Source: Bacilli bacterium (GTDB taxonomy: Bacteria; Bacillota_I; Bacilli_A; RF39; UBA660). From it: a stretch of DNA of 34,106 nucleotides. The notes under the pieces were generated by a model. The model was not told the origin of the DNA. It saw only the letters and a list, made by a program, of their open reading frames with translations, and did not search any database. Shown one piece after another: positions 16,474 through 23,525 of the stretch. The position numbers and the translations under genes are program-made. Numbering within the stretch: position 1 is the stretch's first letter; the number at the start of each line of letters is the position of its first letter. The DNA is taken from the NCBI GenBank assembly GCA_017627015.1, contig JAGAHP010000034.1:1-34106 (forward strand), given 5' to 3'.

Positions 16474-16600
16474 AGTTTGATGATTTATCCTTTTCAATAG
16501 AGTTATCTTTTAATCTATTAATTTGTAACATGCACATCATTGTAATTCCAGTTAAACCACCTAACATAGTTCCTAATAAAAAAAATACAAATTCTCTCAT
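16457..16600 (-). CDS. DUF3789-like small membrane protein (47 aa)
   Basis: A short gene with a strong RBS, AAAGGAG, 5 nt before the ATG. The product begins MREFVFFLLGTMLGGLTGIT and continues MMCMLQINRL, then an acidic tail. One membrane helix with GxxxGG spacing followed by QINRL is typical of the DUF3789 proteins found next to mobilisation genes in Firmicutes elements. Function unknown. Its stop lies inside the start of mobC in another frame, so translation of mobC probably depends on it. Confidence 0.8.
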   Translation of the reverse strand: MREFVFFLLGTMLGGLTGITMMCMLQINRLKDNSIEKDKSSNYEEEC

Positions 16601-16621
16601 ATATACTCCTTTCTTTGTAAT

Positions 16622-16652
16622 AAAAAAAGGAATAGTATTTCTACCATTCCTT
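16622..16652 (-). terminator. Intrinsic terminator after the HU gene
   Basis: On the minus strand AAGGAATGGTA pairs with TACTATTCCTT (11 bp, one G-U wobble) around a GAAA loop, followed by seven Ts. It makes HU largely a separate transcript. The mobilisation genes beyond depend on read-through or an unseen promoter. Confidence 0.8.
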
Positions 16653-16674
16653 AATATATAACAATTAAAATAAA

Positions 16675-16947
16675 TTAATTTAATTCTTCTTTTAAAGCAC
16701 TACCAGCTTTGAAGCTAACTGAATTACTTGCAGCAATTTTAATAGTTTCTCCAGTTTGTGGATTTCTACCAGTTCTAGCTGCTCTTTTAGAAACTTTAAA
16801 TGTTCCAAATCCAGCTACTGATACTTTTTCACCTTTCTTTAATTCATTTTTGAAAAGTTCAAAAGTTCCATTAAATACTTTTTCTACATCTGCTTTAGTT
16901 AATCCTGTTTCATTAGCTAATGCTGAAATCATATCAGATTTTTTCAC
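16675..16947 (-). CDS. hup: HU-family DNA-binding protein
   Basis: This 90-aa protein is exactly HU size when started at the GTG at 16947. GGAGG lies 8 nt before it, and the ATG further upstream would add 12 unusual residues. It starts KKSDMISALANETGLTKADV and carries the conserved GFGTFKV and the DNA-binding arm with AARTGRNPQTGETIKI. HU bends DNA and could help build the relaxosome at the neighbouring candidate oriT, or support recombination of the element. It has its own promoter and terminator. Confidence 0.95.
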   Translation of the reverse strand: MKKSDMISALANETGLTKADVEKVFNGTFELFKNELKKGEKVSVAGFGTFKVSKRAARTGRNPQTGETIKIAASNSVSFKAGSALKEELN

Positions 16948-16969
16948 AACATTCACCTCCTGTATTTTT

Positions 16970-17012
16970 AATTTCAATTTCATTATACCATAATTTCAAT
17001 TTATTTGAAATT
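16970..17012 (-). promoter_or_regulatory. HU promoter with repeated AATTTCAATTT elements
   Basis: The extended -10 TGGTATAAT (16990-16982, minus strand) lies about 35 nt before the GTG start. The motif AATTTCAATTT occurs twice in direct orientation (16970-16980, 16992-17002). The second forms an inverted repeat with TTGAAATT at 17005-17012, covering the -35 zone. The arrangement suggests autoregulation or binding by another protein. Confidence 0.55.
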
Positions 17013-17025
17013 ATTATTTGGGGAT

Positions 17026-17080
17026 TGGGGTGTCCCCACATGCGAATTTAGGCAGTCAAATGTTTTTGTCTGCCAAATTC
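17026..17080. other. Candidate origin of transfer (oriT)
   Basis: A non-coding stretch upstream of HU and mobC holds two nested-type hairpins. The first is TGGGG-TGT-CCCCA (17026-17038). The second is an imperfect stem, GAATTTAGGCAG (17044-17055) with CTGCCAAATTC (17070-17080), extendable through CAAA/TTTG. It is GC-rich for this genome. Inverted repeats next to a mobC-relaxase cluster are the hallmark of oriT for MOBP elements. The exact nick site cannot be read. A terminator role is less likely because no T run follows either stem. Confidence 0.55.
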
Positions 17081-17108
17081 AGTGCTTGCTAAGATACAAA
17101 CTGAAAAA

Positions 17109-17747
17109 CTAGTTTCCAGTTATTTCTTTAGATCTTGCTTCTAAATCTTTAATATTTTTGATAGGATTTATTTGAATATTGAAGTTTAATGTTTCAATTT
17201 CTTCTTCATCTTCTTCTGATTCTTCGATGTCTTCTTCCTCTAAATCTTCTTCATCTATTTCATCATATGATACAATTTCAACCTCAATTTTTGAAAATTT
17301 ACAGTCATTATTATCATCTTCTAAGAAGAATTCTACTGCTTTTTTTACTGCCTCCTCTGGTGATTCTGCCTCAATATAATATCCTTTTTCATTTGAATTT
17401 TTTACATTAATTAAATATTCATACATGTTTAAATTACCTCTCTTTCTTAATAGTTTTAATATAGCTATTGCTGTTCCATTTTCATATTTTAATTCTTTTA
17501 TTTTTTCTTTTAAAACATCATTTGTATGTTCTTCAAAATCATTTACTTTTATGATTTTTCTTAATGATTTAATCACTAATTTATTATTTCTTAATTTGTC
17601 ATAAACTGCATTATACTCATCAATTATTTCATCATCTTTTAATTGATTATAGTGACTTGCAATGAATGGATTTAATCCAAAATTGTCTTCATCACCAAAT
17701 AATTTATCTGCAATTTTATCAAATATACTTTTCTTTTCTATATTCAT
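17109..17747 (-). CDS. Hypothetical acidic protein (212 aa)
   Basis: Not recognised. The N-terminal two thirds are charged and helical, with AESPEEAVKKAVEFFLED near 125-142. A very acidic stretch of Glu/Asp follows (about 160-185). No membrane segment or signal peptide is seen. A strongly acidic region could mimic DNA or bind basic proteins; that is only a possibility. The ATG overlaps the stop of the primase-like gene as ATGA, so the two are coupled. It borders the candidate oriT. Confidence 0.7.
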   Translation of the reverse strand: MNIEKKSIFDKIADKLFGDEDNFGLNPFIASHYNQLKDDEIIDEYNAVYDKLRNNKLVIKSLRKIIKVNDFEEHTNDVLKEKIKELKYENGTAIAILKLLRKRGNLNMYEYLINVKNSNEKGYYIEAESPEEAVKKAVEFFLEDDNNDCKFSKIEVEIVSYDEIDEEDLEEEDIEESEEDEEEIETLNFNIQINPIKNIKDLEARSKEITGN

Positions 17748-18673
17748 CTTTCATAACATCCTTTACTCTTATATTTTAAATAATCATTATAATCTTTTCC
17801 TATTTTTGATGGTTCATCAATTACTTCATAGTGTAATTTTTCTAACAAATATTTAATAGTAATTGTTGCACCTCTTCCTACATCATCATTATCAAAATGA
17901 AGATATATTTTTCTTATATTTTGATGTTGATTTAAATAATAATTTAATACTAATGGTAGTTTACTATCCTCAATATTTTTTTGTGATTGATATACACCTG
18001 CAAGAGACAAAAGATTCTCTTTACAATAATTATTTTTATTTAATGTTGCATATGATAATAAATCTATTGCACTTTCGAATAAATGTAAAACATTACTTTC
18101 TTCTTCTGAATCCAATTTAAATGAAAAAGCTTTATGTGATCCATAAGCTTCTTTCATAAACCTTGAACTGTTTGTTCCTCTTATAAATGCATATCTAATA
18201 TTATTGTTTTTATCATATCCTAAGAATACAGCATTATGAAATTTATCCTCATATAATATATCTTTTGAAATACATTCTTTAATAATTTCCATATCTATAC
18301 ATCTATTTTTTAAATAAGATATTACTTTATTATTATTAATATTTCTTTCTGGTAGTATAAATTTATCGGATTCTTTATTCTTATTAATTCTTTCAATAGG
18401 TGTAATTTCCCCAACTTTATTCAATAAGATTTCAACTGCATTTTTAAATTCAATATTTCTTACTTTTATTAAATAATCTAATGCACTGACTCCACCTATT
18501 CCTTTTGAAAACCAATACCACATACCATTTGAAATTTTTAAAGAATCATGTTCTTTTGTACAGTATGTATCTCTACTAAAATGAACTAAATTATCAGGTT
18601 CATAATTCTGTAGATATGATAATAAATCAATACTTTTCACTCTATTAATTGTTTCTTGATTGTAATATGCCAT
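17744..18673 (-). CDS. Toprim-domain primase-like protein (DUF3991 type)
   Basis: This 309-aa protein fits the DUF3991-plus-Toprim proteins of mobile elements. The N-terminal part has an incomplete zinc-finger-like start (YCTKEHDSLKISNGMWYWFS), then GGVSALDYLIKVR. The C-terminal Toprim region has the acidic motifs HLFESAIDLLSYATL (Glu near 200) and IYLHFDNDDVGRGATITI (DxD). It probably acts on the incoming strand (priming or processing). The ATG at 18673 is chosen because AAGG lies 8 nt upstream. The gene lies between ssb and the oriT region. Confidence 0.78.
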   Translation of the reverse strand: MAYYNQETINRVKSIDLLSYLQNYEPDNLVHFSRDTYCTKEHDSLKISNGMWYWFSKGIGGVSALDYLIKVRNIEFKNAVEILLNKVGEITPIERINKNKESDKFILPERNINNNKVISYLKNRCIDMEIIKECISKDILYEDKFHNAVFLGYDKNNNIRYAFIRGTNSSRFMKEAYGSHKAFSFKLDSEEESNVLHLFESAIDLLSYATLNKNNYCKENLLSLAGVYQSQKNIEDSKLPLVLNYYLNQHQNIRKIYLHFDNDDVGRGATITIKYLLEKLHYEVIDEPSKIGKDYNDYLKYKSKGCYER

Positions 18674-18698
18674 TATCATCACCTTCTATATTATTAAT

Positions 18699-18725
18699 GA
18701 GAAGATAAGGAAATCCTTATCTCTC
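18699..18725 (-). promoter_or_regulatory. Hairpin between ssb and the primase-like gene
   Basis: A near-perfect inverted repeat (GAGAGATAAGGA with TCCTTATCTTCTC on the minus strand, one bulged T) overlaps the ssb stop. No T run follows, so it is an RNA-processing or attenuation candidate rather than a clear terminator. Confidence 0.4.
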
Positions 18726-19079
18726 ATCATGTGATATATCTGATTTTTCTTGTGAATTTTTATCTCTTGATGATAAGAAAGTTACTTTTTCAGCAACAAC
18801 ATTTAGTCTGAATTCTTTATTACCATCTTTTTCGAATGATTCTGTTTGCATTCTACCTTTTATTCCAACTAAATCACCTTTTTGTACATATTCAGCAGTA
18901 TTTTGAGCTACCTCTCTCCATAAAGTAACTGGAATAAAATCAGTATCATAAACTCCATCCATATTCTTATAGGTTCTTGGTACTGCTAATGTAATATTAG
19001 CCACTTTATTTCCATTTTCTGTTTCTATTACTTCTGGATCTCTTGTAAGTCTTCCTACTAAAACAATTTGATTTAACAT
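18717..19079 (-). CDS. ssb: Single-stranded DNA-binding protein, short form
   Basis: This 120-aa OB-fold SSB begins MLNQIVLVGRLTRDPEV and contains FIPVTLWREVAQNTAEYV and KGRMQTESFEKDGNKEFRLN. It coats single-stranded transfer DNA. The usual Gly/Gln-rich tail and acidic tip (DDIPF-like) are missing; it ends KSDISHDER, so it may not recruit host repair and replication partners as chromosomal SSB does. The RBS GGGAGG lies about 10 nt upstream. Confidence 0.93.
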   Translation of the reverse strand: MLNQIVLVGRLTRDPEVIETENGNKVANITLAVPRTYKNMDGVYDTDFIPVTLWREVAQNTAEYVQKGDLVGIKGRMQTESFEKDGNKEFRLNVVAEKVTFLSSRDKNSQEKSDISHDER

Positions 19080-19094
19080 ATATATCTACCTCCC

Positions 19095-19424
19095 TTATGC
19101 TTCATTTTTTTCTAATTGTTTTTTGTATTTTTCTCTGTTTTCTATTAATATTTTGTAATATTCACTATTTACTTCTATTTCTTTTGATTTTGATAAAAGA
19201 ATTAGTAAAACTATTTCAACTTGTGATGGATAAAATCTTGTAACAACTTTATCTTCTTCCACAGGTTGTGTGTAATGAAGAATTTTATCCTTTATATCTT
19301 CAGCTCTATTTTTTATATCTTCTATATCAACATCTTCTACATCAGTTAATAAAGAAATTAATTTGTTATATTCTTCTACCTTCAAAGCTACTCTTACAGA
19401 AGGTAATTTATTTTCATAAGCCAT
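19095..19424 (-). CDS. Hypothetical protein (109 aa)
   Basis: Not recognised. It is soluble and charged, with VRVALKVEEYNKLISLLTDV at the N-terminus and a helical, Lys/Glu-rich end. A strong RBS, AAGGAGGG, lies inside the end of the upstream gene, 1 bp away, so expression is coupled with 19426-19650. No clear functional clue beyond its place between the surface-protein and replication genes. Confidence 0.65.
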   Translation of the reverse strand: MAYENKLPSVRVALKVEEYNKLISLLTDVEDVDIEDIKNRAEDIKDKILHYTQPVEEDKVVTRFYPSQVEIVLLILLSKSKEIEVNSEYYKILIENREKYKKQLEKNEA

Positions 19425-19425
19425 A

Positions 19426-19650
19426 TTATTTTCCCTCCTTGCTTATCTCTATTCCACTAAAAAAAGCAATCAACTTTTTAGTTTTGATTGCTTCAATTAG
19501 TCCTTTTATATTTTGTAAATCTGATGATGAAATATCCTTTATTTTCCATACATCATCAAGTTTCATATTTTTAATTTTTTCGTCGGTATTATAACCAGAT
19601 TTTATTAATTTTTCTAATGTTTTAAATTTTAGTTGTATATTATCTTTCAT
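19426..19650 (-). CDS. Hypothetical protein (74 aa)
   Basis: Not recognised. It is a small charged protein of likely helical structure (KLDDVWKIKDISSSDLQNIK). The RBS AGGAGGG is 4 nt before the ATG. It follows the sortase gene by 8 bp and is in one operon with it, though no signal peptide suggests a surface role. Confidence 0.65.
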   Translation of the reverse strand: MKDNIQLKFKTLEKLIKSGYNTDEKIKNMKLDDVWKIKDISSSDLQNIKGLIEAIKTKKLIAFFSGIEISKEGK

Positions 19651-19658
19651 AATCCCTC

Positions 19659-20273
19659 CTATTTTTCTAATTCACATATTACTACTATTTGTTTATTAGT
19701 ATTATGTCTACAAGTTATTAATGTTAATGTACTTGTATTGTAATTTCTTTTAATTAGTGCAGTTCCTGTCTTTTCTATATCGTAAATATTAACAACATGA
19801 TAGTTATATGTTATGCCTTTATAATCTATTGATACTTTATCATTTATTGATAATTTATCTAAATTTCTAAAGTATGATACTCTAGCATTTCCAGAATGAG
19901 CCGCTAGAATAACATTACCATTTAACTCATCTGGCATTGAAGAATCTTTAACAATTTCTACATTATAATTAACATTATTTAAATAACTATTTCTATTTAC
20001 TAAACCTCTTTCTAAATTGATTTTAGGAATTTTAAGTATAGCAATATATTCAATATTTGTTTGCTGTTTAACTTCTACTTGTTCTTGAGGTTCTTCAATA
20101 TTTTCATTATCTATTTTTTCAGTTATTTTATAATTTTCAATTGCTGCTTTCTCTTCATCTTTTATATGTTCTTTAGTAGTAAAATCATATACTATTAAAC
20201 ATAATCCAGCAAAGATAAATAAAGAGCCGATTATATTAATCCAGCTCTTATTTTTTTCTTTTTTTGTTTGCAT
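19659..20273 (-). CDS. Sortase, with catalytic Arg position occupied by Lys/Gln
   Basis: This 204-aa transpeptidase has an N-terminal membrane helix (about 11-30). The sortase fold is marked by AILKIPKINLERGL, the catalytic His126 (ILAAHSGNA) and Cys188 (TLTLITCRH). In most sortases an Arg follows on the next strand; here that stretch reads NKQIVVICELEK, with Lys194-Gln195 in its place, while an Arg directly follows the Cys. The gene overlaps the adhesin gene by 26 bp and very likely attaches that protein to the cell wall. It resembles class D/B-like sortases; the exact class is unsure. Confidence 0.88.
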   Translation of the reverse strand: MQTKKEKNKSWINIIGSLFIFAGLCLIVYDFTTKEHIKDEEKAAIENYKITEKIDNENIEEPQEQVEVKQQTNIEYIAILKIPKINLERGLVNRNSYLNNVNYNVEIVKDSSMPDELNGNVILAAHSGNARVSYFRNLDKLSINDKVSIDYKGITYNYHVVNIYDIEKTGTALIKRNYNTSTLTLITCRHNTNKQIVVICELEK

Positions 20274-22710
20274 AAACTACTATTCCTGCACCTGTAATAA
20301 TTAATATTATTCCACCTATTATAGCTTCTTTATAATCTGTTTTATCAGTATTTGGTACTTCAACTATTAATTCATCTTTCATATTACATTTAATAATTTC
20401 ACCATCTTCTTTAATTTCAAATTCCATAGCATCTGGATTTAATTTGTAATTTTCAGGAGCTTCTTTTTCATATAATTTGTATTTTCCCACTGGGAGCCTT
20501 TCAATTATAATTTGACCTGATTCCGAAGTCCTTCCAGAAAATACTTTTTCACCTTCTTCATTATATATTTCGATTAAAGTATTTGGTAGAGTTTTTGATT
20601 CACTAAAATCTGTTTTAGTAAATATTAATTTCCCAGTTGGTACTTTATTTGTAATTAAAGTCTTATATTTAATAATAGGTGTATATTGATCTTTATATTT
20701 TAATGTTACAACATGTTTAGTTTTATCTAAAACATATCCATCCAATGTTGATAGTTCCTGAATATAGTAATCTCCCAATTCGATATCTTCAAATATTAGT
20801 TTACCATCGCTTGAAGTCTTACCTTCTTTTATTTTTGTACCATCTTTTTTAAATAATCCAAAAGTTACTCCTTCTAATGGTTCTGTTGTAAATTCATAAC
20901 CATCATCAGTTAAATTAATAACTTCTCCTTCTTTATTTATTTCTATTTTTCCTTTAACTCTTTGATTTTCAAAATAAGTATCAAAAATAATTCCATATTC
21001 TGAATCCATTCTTAGTTCTGAATTTTCTCCAATTTCAAATTCATGTGATTCTTTATTCCATAAGTAACCATCTATAACTTGGTCTACCTCTTCTAATCGG
21101 TATTTTCCACTGTTTAATACATATGGTGTTATAAATTCACCATTTTTATCTGTCTCAAATACACATATTGTCATTTTAGGATATGATGTTGTTTGACAAA
21201 CATATTCGTTTGTATCTACATTAAAGATTTTAAATTTGATTCCTGTTCTTTTAATTACTTCCTTTGTTTCAGAATCAATTTTTACTACTCTTAATTTAGC
21301 TTTAATTTCAGCGTTTGCTAACACTTTTCTAACAACTTCTCCTACTTGTTTTACTTCAATAGTAAAGTCATCTACCTTTTCATAGTTCTTAGTTGAAGTT
21401 AATTGTTTTACAGTATAAGTTCCATAGGGTAAATTAAATTTTATATTCCCTTGATTATCTGTTTTTAACTTTTTAACTTCTTGTCCTTTATTATTGTATA
21501 TTCCAAAATATATTCCTTTTTCTGGTTCCATTTCTCCTGTTTGTTCATTTGCATATACTTTAGTAAAGTCAAAATCAAGATTGATTACTTTTTCAAATAC
21601 TTGAACTTCTGGATTTAAATTATCTAATGTTACATCAAAATAGTACTTATTTTTATCTAATTGGTATCCAGTAGATGGTTTTTCTTCAAGTAAGTAGAAT
21701 CTACCTAAACTTGGGAGATAGTCACTTGTACCTCTTCCATTTTTTCCTGTGGATACTGTACCTACTTTTGTTCCATCTTCTTTATATATTCCATATACTG
21801 CTCCTTCAAGAGTAGCTTCACCTTGTGGTGTTTGAGTATTTGTGTCTTCATCAGTTTTTACTGGTGTTACTTTTCCACCATATACAGTAATATTTTTAGG
21901 TATTTTTATTGGATCAATGTTACCTCTTCTTACTGCATTTTGACTATCTACAGCATAATATAATCTTACTGGTTCTCCATATCTATTTCCTAATCTATTT
22001 AGACTAAAAGATAATGTACCAACTCGAGTTGCTGTTATTTTTAAACTATTACCTTCTTTTGTAACAGTTCCACCTACAACATCTGATATATCATATCTTG
22101 ATAATACACCAGCATCATCATTAACTGTTATTGTATTACCAATTACCATTTCATTTGGCATATTATTTAATTTTGGTGTTGTAGTATGTGTATCAACTAA
22201 ATAGTTAATTTCATTCATTTCTGCTGCTAATATACTATCATCTCTAGCACCATGAAGTGTTGAAGTAAAATAACTATCTACATTTGGATCAGCTAACTTC
22301 CAAATTAACATTTGGCTTGCAGCATACCATCTTTCATCACTATGGTCATATCCGTTTTCAACATATCCATAACCATAATAAGCTATTTTTTCAATTCTTT
22401 TCCAGTTATCATAACTAATATTAGCAACTGCTGCTAAATCTTCTGTTGTTACTTCCATTCTATTATTTTCAGCAATTTTAAAGAATGGTTGTACGCAATA
22501 TACCCATTCATTATCGCTGTATCTAATTATAAATCTTGCTTGTTCCCAAAAGGTACTTGAACCTCTTGTATGATTGTAATAATAAGGTGTGGATAAATAT
22601 CTTCCCATACCTATACTATCTGTTTGAGCATGTACATTGTTTATTCCTAATAATGTACCAAATAAAGTTATGCCCAAAAATAAAAACATTCTTATTTTCT
22701 TTTTAAACAT
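20248..22710 (-). CDS. Cell-wall-anchored thioester/SpaA-domain adhesin
   Basis: This 820-aa surface protein has a signal peptide (cleaved near VHA-QT, residue 28), then a thioester domain with the Cys-Gln pair in VYCVQPFF (Cys72) and AASQMLIWKLADP (Gln133). Such domains can bond covalently to host or surface targets. About five SpaA/Cna-B-like repeats follow from about 290 to 775, each ending in an E-box-like motif (LLEEKPSTGYQL, IQELSTLDGYVL, LYEKEAPENYKL). The C-terminus has the sorting signal VPNTD (785-789), a hydrophobic helix and KKRKK. It would be anchored by the next gene's sortase and may aid mating-pair contact. The RBS AAGGAGG is good. Confidence 0.92.
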   Translation of the reverse strand: MFKKKIRMFLFLGITLFGTLLGINNVHAQTDSIGMGRYLSTPYYYNHTRGSSTFWEQARFIIRYSDNEWVYCVQPFFKIAENNRMEVTTEDLAAVANISYDNWKRIEKIAYYGYGYVENGYDHSDERWYAASQMLIWKLADPNVDSYFTSTLHGARDDSILAAEMNEINYLVDTHTTTPKLNNMPNEMVIGNTITVNDDAGVLSRYDISDVVGGTVTKEGNSLKITATRVGTLSFSLNRLGNRYGEPVRLYYAVDSQNAVRRGNIDPIKIPKNITVYGGKVTPVKTDEDTNTQTPQGEATLEGAVYGIYKEDGTKVGTVSTGKNGRGTSDYLPSLGRFYLLEEKPSTGYQLDKNKYYFDVTLDNLNPEVQVFEKVINLDFDFTKVYANEQTGEMEPEKGIYFGIYNNKGQEVKKLKTDNQGNIKFNLPYGTYTVKQLTSTKNYEKVDDFTIEVKQVGEVVRKVLANAEIKAKLRVVKIDSETKEVIKRTGIKFKIFNVDTNEYVCQTTSYPKMTICVFETDKNGEFITPYVLNSGKYRLEEVDQVIDGYLWNKESHEFEIGENSELRMDSEYGIIFDTYFENQRVKGKIEINKEGEVINLTDDGYEFTTEPLEGVTFGLFKKDGTKIKEGKTSSDGKLIFEDIELGDYYIQELSTLDGYVLDKTKHVVTLKYKDQYTPIIKYKTLITNKVPTGKLIFTKTDFSESKTLPNTLIEIYNEEGEKVFSGRTSESGQIIIERLPVGKYKLYEKEAPENYKLNPDAMEFEIKEDGEIIKCNMKDELIVEVPNTDKTDYKEAIIGGIILIITGAGIVVYANKKRKK

Positions 22711-22739
22711 AATAAACCTCCTTCTAAAAATAAGACATT

Positions 22740-22763
22740 AAAAAAGAACTCGTTTTGAGTTCT
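22740..22763 (-). terminator. Intrinsic terminator before the adhesin gene
   Basis: AGAACTC-AAAAC-GAGTTCT on the minus strand is a perfect 7-bp stem followed by six Ts. It overlaps the stop of the 22762 gene. Only 30 bp separate it from the adhesin start, so adhesin expression seems to depend on read-through. Confidence 0.8.
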
Positions 22764-23391
22764 AATTAAGTTTTTCTGTGGAAAACATAATTCCTAAAAA
22801 TCTTCCTGATGCACTTACTACTCGACTACAACTATATAAAACTTGTCCATTTTTATATGGTTCATAATTGTCTCCGTAATTTGTACATGCATTATAAGCT
22901 GCTTGTTCAGTTCCATAATCACTTACTGAAAAATCTACCCTTTCCCAATTATACAATGGTTCATTGTAGTATTGATATTCAGTTTTACCATAAACATCCC
23001 AAGGTTGTGACACACTTGGTTGTGTTTCTTGAACTGGTTCGTTATTTTGTGGTTGTTGAATTGGTTCTGATTGAACTGTTTGCTTATTCTCTTGTGGATT
23101 ATTTACTGGATTATTGTTTTGTTTTTCACTTTCTTTGGTACTAATTTCTGCATTAGAAATACTTTTTTTAGAATTTGAGGTAGAAGTTTCTTCTTTTTCT
23201 TCTTTTACTTCTTCTGAATCAGAAGATTCAGTAATATCTATATCTTCACTTTTTTCTACTTCAATTTTATTTTCCACAGTATTTCTTTTTTTAACAGATG
23301 TTTCTTGGTTTTTATTCCCGTACCAACTGAATAAAAACACTGGTGTACTTGTTAAAACAATCGTAACAAGTGTGATAATTATTTTTTTCAT
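22762..23391 (-). CDS. Secreted or membrane-anchored protein with two Cys (209 aa)
   Basis: The N-terminus MKKIIITLVTIVLTSTPVFL is a signal peptide or anchor. A long Ser/Glu/Lys/Asn/Gln/Pro-rich region (about 30-130) looks disordered and wall-spanning. The C-terminal domain of about 75 residues (from YGKTEYQYYNEP) holds two Cys (NACTNYG and LYSCSRV), perhaps a disulfide. I do not know the family. The start at 23391 is set by GGGTGAT 5-10 nt upstream. It has its own promoter and a terminator at its end, and lies directly before the adhesin and sortase, so a surface role is likely. Confidence 0.72.
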   Translation of the reverse strand: MKKIIITLVTIVLTSTPVFLFSWYGNKNQETSVKKRNTVENKIEVEKSEDIDITESSDSEEVKEEKEETSTSNSKKSISNAEISTKESEKQNNNPVNNPQENKQTVQSEPIQQPQNNEPVQETQPSVSQPWDVYGKTEYQYYNEPLYNWERVDFSVSDYGTEQAAYNACTNYGDNYEPYKNGQVLYSCSRVVSASGRFLGIMFSTEKLN

Positions 23392-23414
23392 GCAATCACC
23401 CTTTCTTATCACGA

Positions 23415-23442
23415 ATTATATATATTATTTTAGATTTGTCAT
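23415..23442 (-). promoter_or_regulatory. Promoter for the secreted protein, adhesin and sortase genes
   Basis: A -35 ATGACA (23442-23437) and -10 TATAAT (23420-23415), 16 nt apart on the minus strand, lie about 24 nt before the ATG at 23391. Confidence 0.6.
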
Positions 23443-23456
23443 TTGTGTAAAACTTA

Positions 23457-23488
23457 AATAATTACTTTTTTCAGTAAGTATAATTATT
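23457..23488 (-). terminator. Possible terminator after parB
   Basis: AATAATTA/TAATTATT plus an inner CTT/AAG pair forms an AT-rich hairpin downstream of parB. The minus-strand T run is broken (AAGTTTTA). Weak. Confidence 0.3.
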
Positions 23489-23525
23489 TCAGTTAGTTTT
23501 AAGGGTTAATTGTAAGAAGGGATTT

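Noticed and set aside
17026..17080. Transcription terminator for the 17109 gene
   Set aside because: The stems are stable but neither is followed by a T run on the minus strand; oriT fits the context better.
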